A stretch of DNA of 64,000 nucleotides. It comes from Diploptera punctata. Lineage: Eukaryota; Arthropoda; Insecta; Blattodea; Blaberidae. Under the pieces are notes generated by a model. It did not search any database and was not told the origin of the DNA. It was given only the letters and a program-made list of their open reading frames with translations. Of this stretch, positions 35,802-46,444 are shown piece by piece (position 1 is the stretch's first letter; every line of letters begins with the position of its first letter). The stretch spans positions 1,187,501 to 1,251,500 of the forward strand of contig JASPKZ010003845.1 in assembly GCA_030220185.1 (NCBI GenBank), given 5' to 3'. A program made the position numbers and the translations under genes.

Positions 35802-36005
35802 AATTGAATGCATGGGTTGTAAATATATATATATATGTATATATATAGGAAAAACAAAAAGAAACTTAAAATTAGAACCAAAGAACTCGTAAGAAATATT
35901 AAAAATGGGGAAATAGAAAAATTTGCAGTTGCTACTCATGTTCGGTCTGGAAAACATAATATAAATTCAGACACTACATTATTGAAACAGAAAATACAAA
36001 AGAGC
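35791..36005 (+). pseudogene. GIY-YIG endonuclease remnant of the Penelope element
   Basis: Reads GIYKIECMGC, then an (AT)n-expanded stretch, YIGKTKRNLKLRTKELV, and ATHVRSGKHNIN. The GIY...YIG signature is the endonuclease of Penelope-like elements. The microsatellite has grown inside the motif. Confidence 0.8.
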
Positions 36006-36179
36006 TGACTATTTGGGAAAAAATCTATATTCAGAAGAACAAAAACAGAGTTATGAATTTTGAAATACCGACGGAGCGTGACATGTTTGGAGGTTCTTTG
36101 GCCAACCACAAGATGGAGCTAACATCGACATCCAGGGTGTGCAACATAATGCAACATAAATCAAACCAGTCTGGACAAG

Positions 36180-36213
36180 CTGACGATAAAACAGAATTGT
36201 TTTGAAACACGTC
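36180..36213 (+). ncRNA. Hammerhead-ribozyme-like core at Penelope 3' end
   Basis: CTGACGA (36180-36186), a 6-bp stem AAAACA/TGTTTT (36188-36193 and 36198-36203) with GAAT loop, GAAAC (36204-36208) and GTC (36211-36213). One extra T separates the core from the stem, and stem I pairs poorly, so activity is doubtful. Confidence 0.4.
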
Positions 36214-36349
36214 CAATAACAAATCAACATTAATATTGAGGTAAGATGATCAGACTAAAAATAATATAATTAAATTACCTCAAAATATCACTTCCTAAAA
36301 TTAAATATTAATAACACTTTTATAAACAGGTTTATAAAGTAATAAAACA

Positions 36350-36640
36350 TCTTCCCGTGTCCAAAGCCTTTTAAATGTTTATCTTCTTTCTCCATTATTC
36401 TCTATCTTCCCATTCCAGTTCTTCTAGACCTCTCTCCCTCTTCTTATATCATCCATTTAAATCTAGGTCGACCTCTCTTTCCTTACCCAGGTGGAATCCA
36501 TTCCAAAGCGTGTCTGAGTAATCTTTTCTCTGGCATCCTACGTACCGTTCCAGTTGTCTGTATCTCACAAAATCTAATATTGAATTTTGGACTTTCATTT
36601 GTTGTCTGATGATTGTATTTCTGATGTGTTCCTATTTAGA
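36350..36640 (-). mobile_element. LINE family 2 tail, degraded
   Basis: Plus-strand phrases such as CTAGGTCGACCTCTCTTTCC are reverse complements of the GRPR coding block; no long frame. Confidence 0.35.
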
Positions 36641-37025
36641 ATGACTAGTTGATCGTCTAAAACAATCAATTTCAGTAGACATAAGTTTTAATCTAAAATT
36701 TTTATTCGACTATTTATAATACTTACTCGCAATTAATAATACTATTCGTAATTATAAAATAAACAATTACCCCAGAGCAGCGTCTCTGTCTTGTGCAGTG
36801 GAGCCTGCATTTATCAAAGAGCTTCACCGACTTTGCATAGCTACTGATTTGGCCTCTCATGCCGGAAAGGTCAAGGGTGAGGTTCCAGACAAAGAGACAT
36901 ATTGGTTCTCCAGGATAGTTGAAGGTTGGTCCTAGGGCTAACAATCCAACACTGTAAAACCTCAGGACCCAATTCTGTAAAGCTATAGGATGAATAAAAT
37001 AATAACAATAATAATAATAACAATA

Positions 37026-37330
37026 ATAATTTTTATTAAGGATTTTCTCTACAGTTGTTACTATCCTTCATCCCAAATGTATTTTGCTCCGCCACAGATT
37101 TCTATCCTTAGCATCTTTATTCTTCATTCTCTTCAGATGTCCATTTCATTTCAGTCTTCGTTCTTCTATTATTTCTCTAATTTTCTGGTTCAAAATTTTC
37201 TCCTTTCTTGATTTTCTTGTTGCCCTTTGCCAGAAATCCATCTCTGTTGTCAATATGTATTTATTTTTTGCTGTCTACCTAAAGTCCAAATCTAAGATTG
37301 AAATAGAAATAACTTGGTTTTATTTTTAAT
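37026..37330 (-). mobile_element. LINE family 2 tail
   Basis: Plus strand AAGGATTTTCTCTACAGT and CCCAAATGTATTTTGCTCCGC match 4815-4870 closely, so both derive from the same 3' end. Confidence 0.55.
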
Positions 37331-37699
37331 ATTTTTACTCCATATCACTGAATTTAAATTCCAATTATTACTTTTCTTCCTTCACTAATTATTTTATCAA
37401 CTTTACTATAAATTTTCCCGTCTAATTCTAAAATTTATCCTAAATATTTTAATGTTTCAACTTTCTTAATTTTCACATTTTCACATTAATTTCTCTTCAT
37501 TCTTTAGTTCTGTCATGAGATATTCGGTTTTCTTAATATTTATATTTAATTCCATTTCTTGTATTCCTCAATTAATTTTCTTTTCATGTATGATGCATAT
37601 TCCGTGTCCTGAGTACTCACCAGTAGGTCGTCTGCAAATAATAGATGGTGTAACACACATTGTTGATTAATTGGATTAATAATAATAATAGTATTTATT

Positions 37700-38180
37700 A
37701 GGAATATTCCACAATACAGTGTTTCTCCTTCATCCCAAAATTGATTTGTCGCCAGATGTTATTGTCTAAAGCATCTTCTTACCTCAAATCTCTAGCTTCC
37801 ATACTTCTCCTCAACCATCTATTCAACGTTCTCTAGGTCTGCCTCTTCAACGTCTTCCATTAGCTTTCCAATCAAGGATATCCTTTGGTATTCTATCTTC
37901 TTCCATTCTTATGAGGTGTCCATACCATTTTAAACGCTTTTCTTCTTTTTTTTCTAATGTCCTTTTTTTCCAACTTGCATAATTTCCCTTATTGTGCTGT
38001 TTCTAACTTTATCCCTTCTTGAAATTCTTATCGATCGGCTCTATAAATCAATTTCTGTTGCTAACAGCTTGTTGGACTGTTTTCTACTTACTGTCCAGAT
38101 TTCGGTCACCCATACAATACAATTCTTTATAACAGAACTTGAAATACAGTTTTCTTCGTTCTATATATTATATTTCTGTT
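37700..38180 (-). mobile_element. LINE family 2 tail
   Basis: Shares the TTTCTCCTTCATCCCAAA start; coding phrases for GHL..R.P..LDW..GRR.RGRP are recognisable on the minus strand. Confidence 0.5.
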
Positions 38181-38184
38181 CTAA

Positions 38185-38186
<2 letters not shown>

Positions 38187-38233
<47 letters not shown>

Positions 38234-38285
38234 TATTCATATAATATTAATATTAGAATAATGATATATTCATGTAACATTAATA

Positions 38286-38372
<87 letters not shown>
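38187..38372. repeat. (AAT)n and (ATT)n microsatellites
   Basis: An AAT run (38187-38233), a short unique spacer, then AAT turning into ATT (38288-38371); the two halves can fold on each other. Confidence 0.9.
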
Positions 38373-38374
<2 letters not shown>

Positions 38375-38693
38375 AGAATTAAAGATGTGAGTTAATTAGT
38401 TTATAATATTTTAAAATAAATATTGAATATCTTATGAAACAATTATAAATTTAAACTTTGATAAAATATACATTTTTAATTGGCATCCAGACAAAACACA
38501 TTCCAAATTTCAAGCAGTTAACTTTATTTCTGAGTTAGTTAAATAATCTTATATGTGTGCTGTTATATGATTAGAAATTAAAACTTATGGAAAACTGTAA
38601 TTAAATAGTCATATTAGCATGCATTTGAAGTGAAAATTATTCTTTCGTTAAAGAGATTTTAAAACCCTATAAGGTCATACGAGTACACATAAC

Positions 38694-39020
38694 CTACTGA
38701 CGGTTCCCTAACATGGCAAGGCCTAATTTAAAGTTAAGATGACATAAGATACATAAAACTTGAAAAACCTTTTTCCTTGAACAACGACAATAATATTCAA
38801 TACTTTTGCAAACTACTTTCACCAGTTGTTTCTCAGGAAGTTTAAGTGTCTCGCAAGTTTCATCATTACATTCCAATGATTTATATAATTTGTCTCTTGT
38901 ATGCTGGTTGACCTTCACGGTTAATGCCCATCTTTTAAAAATGTTATATAGTGTATCGTTGACCCCTATTATGGAATATATTACATAATACCCTAACCGA
39001 ATCAGGTTTCTTTGATTCAT
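38694..39020 (-). CDS. Hypothetical 108-codon open frame
   Basis: Starts at ATG 39020 with an in-frame stop shortly upstream, and ends TAG. Includes YNIFKRWALTVKVNQHTRDK, LYKSLECNDETCETLKLPEK and SIEYYCRCSRKKVFQ. Composition is protein-like, with several cysteines, and there is no simple repeat. An acceptor-like TTTGTTTACAG lies 16 bases before ATG. No family recognised; the tail (LGLAMLGNRQ) may be non-coding read-through, with a possible donor after 38770. It could be an exon, a transposon fragment or chance. Confidence 0.25.
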   Translation of the reverse strand: MNQRNLIRLGYYVIYSIIGVNDTLYNIFKRWALTVKVNQHTRDKLYKSLECNDETCETLKLPEKQLVKVVCKSIEYYCRCSRKKVFQVLCILCHLNFKLGLAMLGNRQ

Positions 39021-39270
39021 ATTAAATCAACACATTCTGTAAACAAACGTCTTCTTCGTATGGGAAGTAAAACCGTTGGTCACGTCTCTCAGATTTATCG
39101 ACTATCGATAACGGGACAGATGCCTCTAAATGGACTGAGATACCGTCATATTTTTAACCCTTAAATAGGCAAAACTCTAATTTCTCGTGTCTGTTATTTA
39201 AATGTGGCGGACCGCAGTGAAAACGAAATCTAGATAGCTGTTTTTATTAGGTAACTATATATTAATACGT

Positions 39271-39652
39271 GAGTCCACCGCTGTGGTCTCGGGGTAGCGT
39301 GCTGCCTTGTCACGCAGCGGGCCCGGGTTCGATCCCCGGTCGGGACAGTTTTTCTGAGTGAGATTTTTATCGGGGTTTATCCTCACCTGTAAGACAAATG
39401 TTAAGAAAACTTTAAGACCTAAACGGTCCCCGAAATCATATAGCCATCGCAATCATCATCATTCATATTCATCTTAGGTTAAGCTTAGGTTTAGGGACTC
39501 TCCTGGCGCACCATTATCATCATCATCACCTATCATATCATCGGGGCAACGTAACCCCGCCTTTCAGGAGCCCCAACCTCAGAAGTGGGTTACAAGTACG
39601 CCATGCCAGGAGAGAAACCAGGAATGTCGAAAGACAAACCTGGGGCATTTAA
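39271..39652 (+). mobile_element. SINE family C, full copy
   Basis: tRNA-like head GGTCTCGGGGTAGCGTGCTG with box B GGGTTCGATCCCC, body with ATCGGGGTTTATCC and a CGGGGCAACGTAACCCCG hairpin near the 3' end. Confidence 0.8.
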
Positions 39653-39669
39653 AAAAAATATATATATTA

Positions 39670-39820
39670 ATGCGTGAAGAAAAAAATCTTCTGACTCGGG
39701 ACCCATGGCTTAAAGTCCCTCCCGGAATACTTGCTTCCTTGGATTTTTCATCCGAAAAATCATTCGACTCTGACAGGATTTGAACTGGCGACTCCAGGGA
39801 CTTGAGGAAAGGAAAATCAT
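39670..39820 (-). mobile_element. SINE family D, inverted fragment
   Basis: GACTCGGGACCCATGGCTTAA and GATTTGAACTGGCGACTCC match family D in reverse. Confidence 0.62.
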
Positions 39821-40157
39821 TAGAGCACTGCAGCACCACACACATATGTATAAGTATTATCATTTTGCTTTCATGTCATAGTGCTGAGAGGACTGTTATG
39901 ATCTACAAGAAATTTTCCAACATTTTTTTAGGTCGTCCCTGTGATCTTTTTACCATTTGGTTCAGAGTATTTTAAAACTTCTTTAGGACATAATATCCAG
40001 ATGTCGACGCCATTTCTGTTAGTCCTGATGTATTTAATATATTACCGGCATCACTGAGTTAGTATTTCTTCTGTGATCCCACCTGGTACAACTTGCTGTT
40101 CAGGGCATGAACCTCATCCCACTAAGTGTAATTCCACTTTTATCAATTTTCTCGGAA

Positions 40158-40158
40158 G

Positions 40159-40224
<66 letters not shown>

Positions 40225-40245
40225 GCACACACACACACACACAGA
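40158..40245. repeat. (CT)n then (CA)n microsatellite
   Basis: About 65 bases of CT followed by ACAC repeats. Confidence 0.92.
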
Positions 40246-40441
40246 CACATATACTTTAATTATCTTTCTTATGTGTATGTTTACCCAAATAACACTATTG
40301 TTTTAAAATTATATTATTAGGCTAAGATATAGTAACATAATATACGTAAATTATTTTTTATTACACATTATTTTTATTTCATTTTAAATTTAATTGCATT
40401 ATTTTCATTAAAAGAGTAAAACTGCTAACAGATAAAGTAGC

Positions 40442-40442
<1 letters not shown>

Positions 40443-40487
<45 letters not shown>

Positions 40488-40490
40488 CTA
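40443..40490. repeat. (AAT)n microsatellite
   Basis: About 14 units. Confidence 0.92.
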
Positions 40491-40529
40491 AAATCCATGT
40501 TCGAGAGGCCTATAAGACTCTTGGCATTG

Positions 40530-40930
40530 TAGTAATAATATTTTTTATTAGGAACTTTCTTTCCTTCAAGCTAAAGTAATTTTATTTTTACAAGAATTCC
40601 TCCCTTGCACATATTCTTGCGTCTCATCCATTCTATTCAAGCTCCTCCTGTTCCCATCCATCCATTGTGTCCCTGTGGTTTTCCTCTTCTCCTTCTACCT
40701 TCAGCATTCCACTCCAAAATCATGTTCGGAATTCTATGTTCTTTCATTCTCTTAACGTGTCCAAATCATCTCGATTTTTGCTCTTAAATTACTTAAAGAA
40801 TATTCTATTCCACTTTTATCACATTTATAATTATTTGGTTTCTAATTTTGTCCATTCTTTATTTTCTTACCGCTCTACACCAATAGTCAAGTTCTACAGA
40901 CAATACTTTACTTACATTGGTCTGTCTAAA
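40530..40930 (-). mobile_element. LINE family 2 tail, degraded
   Basis: Plus strand CATTCCACTCCAAAATCATG and CATTCTCTTAACGTGTCC are reverse complements of the ILDWxxE and GHxxRM blocks. Confidence 0.45.
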
Positions 40931-41035
40931 AGCCCACACATCACCTCCTTATAACTTCACACATTAAACTAATGAATAGTAAATTAATATGTTTGCGTTC
41001 TTTAAAATATTCTTGCTCAAAGAACTGATTTCAGC

Positions 41036-41132
<97 letters not shown>

Positions 41133-41133
41133 T
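41036..41133. repeat. (AAT)n microsatellite
   Basis: About 32 uninterrupted units, among the longest in the window. Confidence 0.95.
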
Positions 41134-41459
41134 AAATAGTAGACTATAAATTTATTAAATTATTTTTTTGAAAATTTGAAAATAAAAGTCATAATTATCC
41201 ACTCGGTTTAGGCCTATTGGCCTGTTTAGATATCAGTGAATTGTAAAATAAATATTTCCATATTCTTCTAGTCTTCCTGAATTTTTATTTCCTTCTGGTT
41301 TCTACTATATAATAACTAAGGGAGAATAGTATTTCCATCCTGTTAATATGGTCAATTCATTTTCTTTTATAGCGTTCAGTTTTTCTGTTCCAAATATAAA
41401 ATAAAATTAAAAAATCCCGTGGAACTTGTTTATACAGTAATATAAACGAATAAGTCATA

Positions 41460-41590
41460 TATATGAATATGAAATTTTTCTTGGGTTTTCCGCGTCTTGG
41501 ATTCAAGTTCGGCCTCTGGCCACTGATTCCGACGTTTCGGCATGATCCCAAGACGCGGAAAACCCAAGAAAACTTTCATATTCATACTTA
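41460..41590. repeat. Perfectly pairing foldback with GAAACGTC core
   Basis: Arms of about 40 bases (GGGTTTTCCGCGTCTTGG and its complement) flank a 45-base loop. The loop's minus strand reads ATGCCGAAACGTCGG, like the Penelope-type core. Confidence 0.65.
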
Positions 41591-41749
41591 TATCCGCGAA
41601 AATCTGCAATATAACATATATATATATATACATATGCGTGTGTGTGTGTGTGTGTGTCTGTCCTTTATGCATTTCTACACCATTCATTCGATTGTGATGG
41701 GGCTTTTTGCAAATTATTCAGGAGTTTCACAGAAAAGTTTTAGGCTATA

Positions 41750-42225
41750 AGAGAGTTGTAATATTCAACCTTTTCGCCCTTAAAAGTCACCCTTTGTAGT
41801 GAAAAACGCGTTTTTCGGAACTATTTGGATGCTTAAATGGCTTACGCTGCCTAAACCATAACATATACACCAAATTAATGTACACAGAATTGAATATATC
41901 CAACAAATGTACAAAACCTCCATGACAGCATATGTCTACCGCTTACGGATAACTCTCAATAACCATTTTGTCTTTCGGCTCATTTATGTCAAGAATATCA
42001 GGATAAGTAGATTCCCGGGAAATGCCGGGTAATCAGCGCCGGGTGTCTAAGAATAATTACGATATAAATTTATGATTATTTTTCCTTTTACTTATTCAAT
42101 TAAACATAAAAAACACATCAAATTTTATTTAATTAGGCGTAGCAGAGCACGCCGGGTATTAGCTAGTACATATATTACATTGTCTAGGAAGTGTCCGTAT
42201 GCATATTTTCAAGAGTAATAACTAT
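41750..42225. other. Unannotated sequence
   Basis: No gene recognised. CATAAAAAACACATCAAATT to GCACGCCGGGTATTAGCTAG (42105-42170) resembles the end of a mobile repeat but was not assigned. Confidence 0.3.
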
Positions 42226-42229
42226 CTCA

Positions 42230-42335
42230 CTCGCACTGTCGAACCCATGGATTCATGGACGCGCGGGCATAATCTCACCATACATCCCTCTCCTCAGCTA
42301 ATGTTTTCCAATAATCTCTTGTATAACACACTAAA
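42230..42335 (-). mobile_element. LINE family 1, 3' end fragment
   Basis: CTCACTCGCACTGTCGAACCC to GTATAACAC; last 100 bp of the family. Confidence 0.65.
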
Positions 42336-42339
42336 CACA

Positions 42340-42785
42340 AGAACGATTGATAAATGCATTATGCATTTATGTCGGAGTAATGATAAGTAATACGAATTCA
42401 TTACAAAATACCTTCCATTCATAAAAATAGCTCAATGGGAAAAGGTTATCTGCACTCCACTGCATTATCATAATTCTTGCGGGAACCTGAGTTAATTGGC
42501 ATTCTAGTCGAGTGTTAGCGAAAGTATCACATTATATTTGTCGGCAATTTGTTGCATAACATAGAATTAGCAAAACCGGAAAAGCAAGGTGGGCACTGCA
42601 GTAACATTTGGCTGTTTCTAATTCAGGTGTGTTTCGTCGTGGTCTAGGAACTCAGGCAACACTTTTTTTAATTGAATAACACTTCTAAACTTATATAATG
42701 TTTTACTTGTATACTTCCCTGAGATGTAGTATGAAACTTTAATGTACTGCGTATCACAAAACGAATCAATTTTTCTCCAACTTGT
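42340..42785. other. Unannotated sequence
   Basis: No feature seen. Confidence 0.3.
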
Positions 42786-42789
42786 GAAT

Positions 42790-43105
42790 AAGCCATAACT
42801 AACTCATTATCTCAATGGAACCCGGAAATGTATTACCGCGCGGACATAACTTCCCATATATCCTTATCTGAGCTGACGTCTAATAATTCACCTAACTCAA
42901 ATCATCCTCATTGTTTTCCAGTCTCAATATTGGCCTATCTGTTGGCCGATTTAACTCAGTATTTTTTCTTTTGTTTATGTGCCCCTCTTTATTCTTCCAT
43001 ATAACCAACTTGTCTCTCCATTGCATCAAATTTCCAGTAAAGATCATATTCATAGTAAACTTATTTACTAATTTTATAGTAATCATGCAAGGGTTGGCCA
43101 CTCAA
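42790..43105 (-). mobile_element. LINE family 1, 3' fragment
   Basis: AACTAACTCATTATCTCAATGG, CCGCGCGGACATAAC; strongly decayed. Confidence 0.5.
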
Positions 43106-43119
43106 TAAAAATTACATGA

Positions 43120-43700
43120 TGTTAAATAATATCAATAATAAACAAGAATGAGGTGCAGAAAGAAATTAAACATGCACTCAATTCTGGAAATATGTACTAA
43201 TTTGCATTACAGGGAATCTTGTCATCACAACTTCTCTAAAAAAAACATTAATCCGAAAATGTATAAATTGTTATTCTCCCAGTTATATGGAGGTGAAACA
43301 TGGACTCTTATTTTAAGGAAGAAGAAAAGATTAAGAGTATTTGAGAACAAAGTTCTTTAATTTTTTTTGCCAAAGAGAGATGAACAAACAGGCGAATGGA
43401 AAAGACTACACAACAGTGATCTCTACAAGAAACCAGATTTAATAAGAACAATTAAGTCTCGTAGACTACGATGGGCAGGACATTTGACACAAAAGGGGAT
43501 TGTAAGAGGGGGATTGAAACTCTATAGGAAAACAGAGGAAAATCTCCCTAAGGTTAGCCAAGAATGAGGTGAGAGAAAAACATTACCATAATTTGAGAGA
43601 AGTAGATTGGCAAACATCTGTAGCTCAGAATAGGGACAAATGTTGAGCTTATGTCCACGCGGCCATGAACCTATGGGTTCGATAGTAGCATTAGTAGGCC
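43120..43700 (+). mobile_element. LINE family 1 copy, decayed
   Basis: Frames give YGGETWTLILRKKKRLRVFEN and then KRDEQTGEWKRLHNSDLYKK, TIKSRRLRWAGHLTQKG, with a break at about 43360. Confidence 0.78.
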
Positions 43701-44008
43701 ATTCGTTAAGATGGAATGAATCTTACACAATAAAACCTTGTAAGAATGACTGCATATGTGTGATATTTGAATTATACGTCAATACTTTTACTAAATGATG
43801 TTCATATAATGTAGACATATTATAAAAAATCTTTGCCCACGTGTCTATTACGTCAGTTAATATAACATGATATCGATGTTAAGCCAATGAATTCAATTTT
43901 CATGCACTTGCGAAATATCTATTAAAACTACAGAATAAAGAAGATATTGTGACTTGTACAATAACCAAGGCCACTTAGCTGTACAGGTGCACCGTTTAAT
44001 TAAAGTGA

Positions 44009-44454
44009 CTATTTAACTCATGCCCCAAATGGGGGTCAATGACCAATCACGTTTCAATGATTTCTGTTTTACAACCAATCAGAGTCGTGTTTCACCAAAT
44101 ATTTATCAGTGTTATAATTACCATATTAAAGAAAGCTCCTCCTTACAATATTGCGTTCCTTTGGCAATAAATAGTATGATCTGGTTGCAGTGATAAACAA
44201 AAGAAGCAGTAGAAGCGTACCTATCGTTTCTCATTTGTTTTCAAACATCGCCTTTTTACCAATTACATATTTAAATCATTTTAAAATACCTATCGTTAAA
44301 TAATGATTTGTGAGTAAACAGCTTAATTTTATTCGTTAAATAGTCCTAACAAATGCCACTCTTGATTTCCAAATTCTCTAGATAAATTCACTCCTCACTT
44401 CGTGAATCGTGAATTTATCGATAATTTGGAAATCACTCGTGGCATTACTTATGA
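44009..44454 (+). mobile_element. Family F element, copy 3, internally deleted (orientation A)
   Basis: Begins CTATTTAACTCATGCCCC, lacks the TATA segment, and ends with the hairpin at 44354-44444 and GGCATTACTTATGA. TGA lies on both borders. Confidence 0.78.
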
Positions 44455-44829
44455 AAATTATATTTGAACATGTTTAAAGTTCAATGGTGTAGATCAAGTT
44501 TCTTTGTTTTCGTGAATTTAACATAACATAAAACTCCGTCACACATTAATTGCGTAAAATAAGCGAATTCCTGAGCAGGTTCAATTTATGGTCAGCTTAC
44601 TGAATGTCTTTCTTTTGTTAATCCTTAAATTGTAGAAACTCAATTTCTTACGAAAACTTTTTAAAATATGTCCGACTGCAGTGAATACAATTCATGCATA
44701 ACCGTACGTTATTTCATATAGCATATTTTTGTATAATTTGTCACACATTTAAATTAACTTCTACTGATTCATTTTTCCATTAATTTATTAAAGATATTAA
44801 ATAAATTAATCAATGTATATTATAGGATA

Positions 44830-45500
44830 AGTTGGAAATTTGAGGGTTAATTCAATTATATTGAATAGAGTTACAAGGACTCTTACTTTAAGGGAGGAGA
44901 AAAGATTAGGAGTATTTGAGAATAAAATTATTACGAGAATGTTTGGACCAAAGTCTGTCTTCTGTCATTCTTTTTACATGACCGCACATTTTAATTGTTT
45001 TTTTATGAAATCCACAATTGATACTTGAACATTTATCTTTTGTTTAATTACATTGTTGCTTATTTTTTTCTCTTCAACAAATTCCAGCTCAACACCTCCA
45101 AAAATTCATTTCTGCAGAATTTAATGTACGTACTTATTGTTCTAGATTTTAATTCCCATATTCAGTCGAGAGACGAACAGACAAGTGAATGGAGAAGACT
45201 ACATAACATTAAGCTACACTATCTTTATAGGAAACCACGTGTGAATAGAACAGTTAAGTCTTGTGTACTGCAATGGATAGGGCATGTGGCACGAATTGGG
45301 AATGAAAGAGTGGCATGAGAACGTCTTATAAGAAAACCAGTTTGTAGACTAATAATGAGGTAGGAGAATAACATTAACCATGATTTGAGTGAAGTAAATT
45401 ACACAGAGGATTATTGGAAAATATTAACTCAAGATAGGAATGAATGGAGAGGTTATAACTGCGCGGCCATGAACCCATGAGTATGATAATACCAGTGACT
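44830..45500 (+). mobile_element. LINE family 1 copy with internal insertion
   Basis: Coding blocks TRTLTLREEKRLGVFENKII (44870-44945) and RDEQTSEWRRLHNIKLHYLY (45170-45235) are split by about 0.2 kb of unrelated DNA (44955-45165). Confidence 0.7.
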
Positions 45501-45534
45501 TTGTTACTTAGATTTTAGAATGGTTCAATTTTAC

Positions 45535-45735
45535 AACTGACTGGCACTATCGAACCCATGGGTCGCCCGCGTAGACATAACGTCTCCATACATCTCTATC
45601 CTGAGCAAATGTTTTCCGATCACTCTCTGTATAATGTAACTCATGATAGGAATGTATGGAAAGCTTATGTCTGCTCTGCCATCAACCTACGAATTTCATA
45701 GTGTCTGTGAGTTAGTTAGTTAGTTAGTTGCCAAG
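45535..45735. mobile_element. Two small LINE family 1 tails, tail-to-tail
   Basis: 45535-45640 is minus (CTGGCACTATCGAACCCATG) and 45640-45725 plus (GGAATGTATGGAAAGC to GTTAGTTAG). Confidence 0.55.
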
Positions 45736-45767
45736 TTCACTATGCTCTATATTACGTAATTTATTTT

Positions 45768-45769
<2 letters not shown>

Positions 45770-45806
<37 letters not shown>
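45770..45806. repeat. (AT)n microsatellite
   Basis: Dinucleotide run of about 37 bases. Confidence 0.9.
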
Positions 45807-45809
<3 letters not shown>

Positions 45810-45954
45810 TACTTTTTAAGGTAGTAAAAATCTTGAATATTATTTTCTTTGGAAGAGAAATAAAACCCCGGGTCCTGTCTCTTAGATTTATGACACGTAA
45901 AGAACTTTGATGAAGATGGAAATCATCATCATCATCAACAACAAAAACAACAAG

Positions 45955-46145
45955 GATTAAGCCCAATGGCCTGTTCCGATCTCATTATAGGTCGAATTGG
46001 TCCTTCCATCTCTTCAATGGTCTTCCCGACATTCTTCTCCCTTTTGGTTTATAATTATACATTCTTCTCGGTATGCGCTGTTCATTCATTCGTAATACGT
46101 GCTGAAGATAAGCATTTTGATAATATTTTATTCTTTCGCAGAGAT
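45955..46145 (-). mobile_element. LINE tail fragment
   Basis: Minus strand reads YYQNAYLQHVLRMNEQRIPR, NYKPKGRRMSGRPLKRWKDQ; the HVxRM..RIPR..YxPxGRRxxGRPxKRW block. Confidence 0.65.
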
Positions 46146-46444
46146 TAAATATATTAAGATGGAAATGGTAGTATATCATTCAGAACTCGACACCAATTCT
46201 TCCGCTGTATTAAACCTACATAAATATGTATTTAGAAATTAAACGGCTCATCGAATTACAGATCTGAAACATTGCATAACCTAATGAGAGCGGTTCAGAT
46301 AGACATGAGATGCTACCTTGTGAGGAATTACGTAATATGCGGAATAAACAGATACAAGATCTCGTAGTAAAGAGAGATTATGAATGGAACGCACGTGTCT
46401 GGCAGATGTGCGTGATGACAGACCAACAATTACATAAAATATGA

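Larger units (their letters stand above)
34190..36307 (+). mobile_element. Penelope-like retroelement, decayed
   Basis: Contains NLEETKLLEKGLK (about 34245), a frame at 34323-34634 (VVYTKSDKRNQIIILDKEDY), the reverse transcriptase core (34842-35801), a GIY-YIG remnant (35791-36005) and a conserved 3' end (to about 36307). Separate frames show several indels and stops, so it is inactive. A truncated sister copy sits at 52530-52607. Confidence 0.88.
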
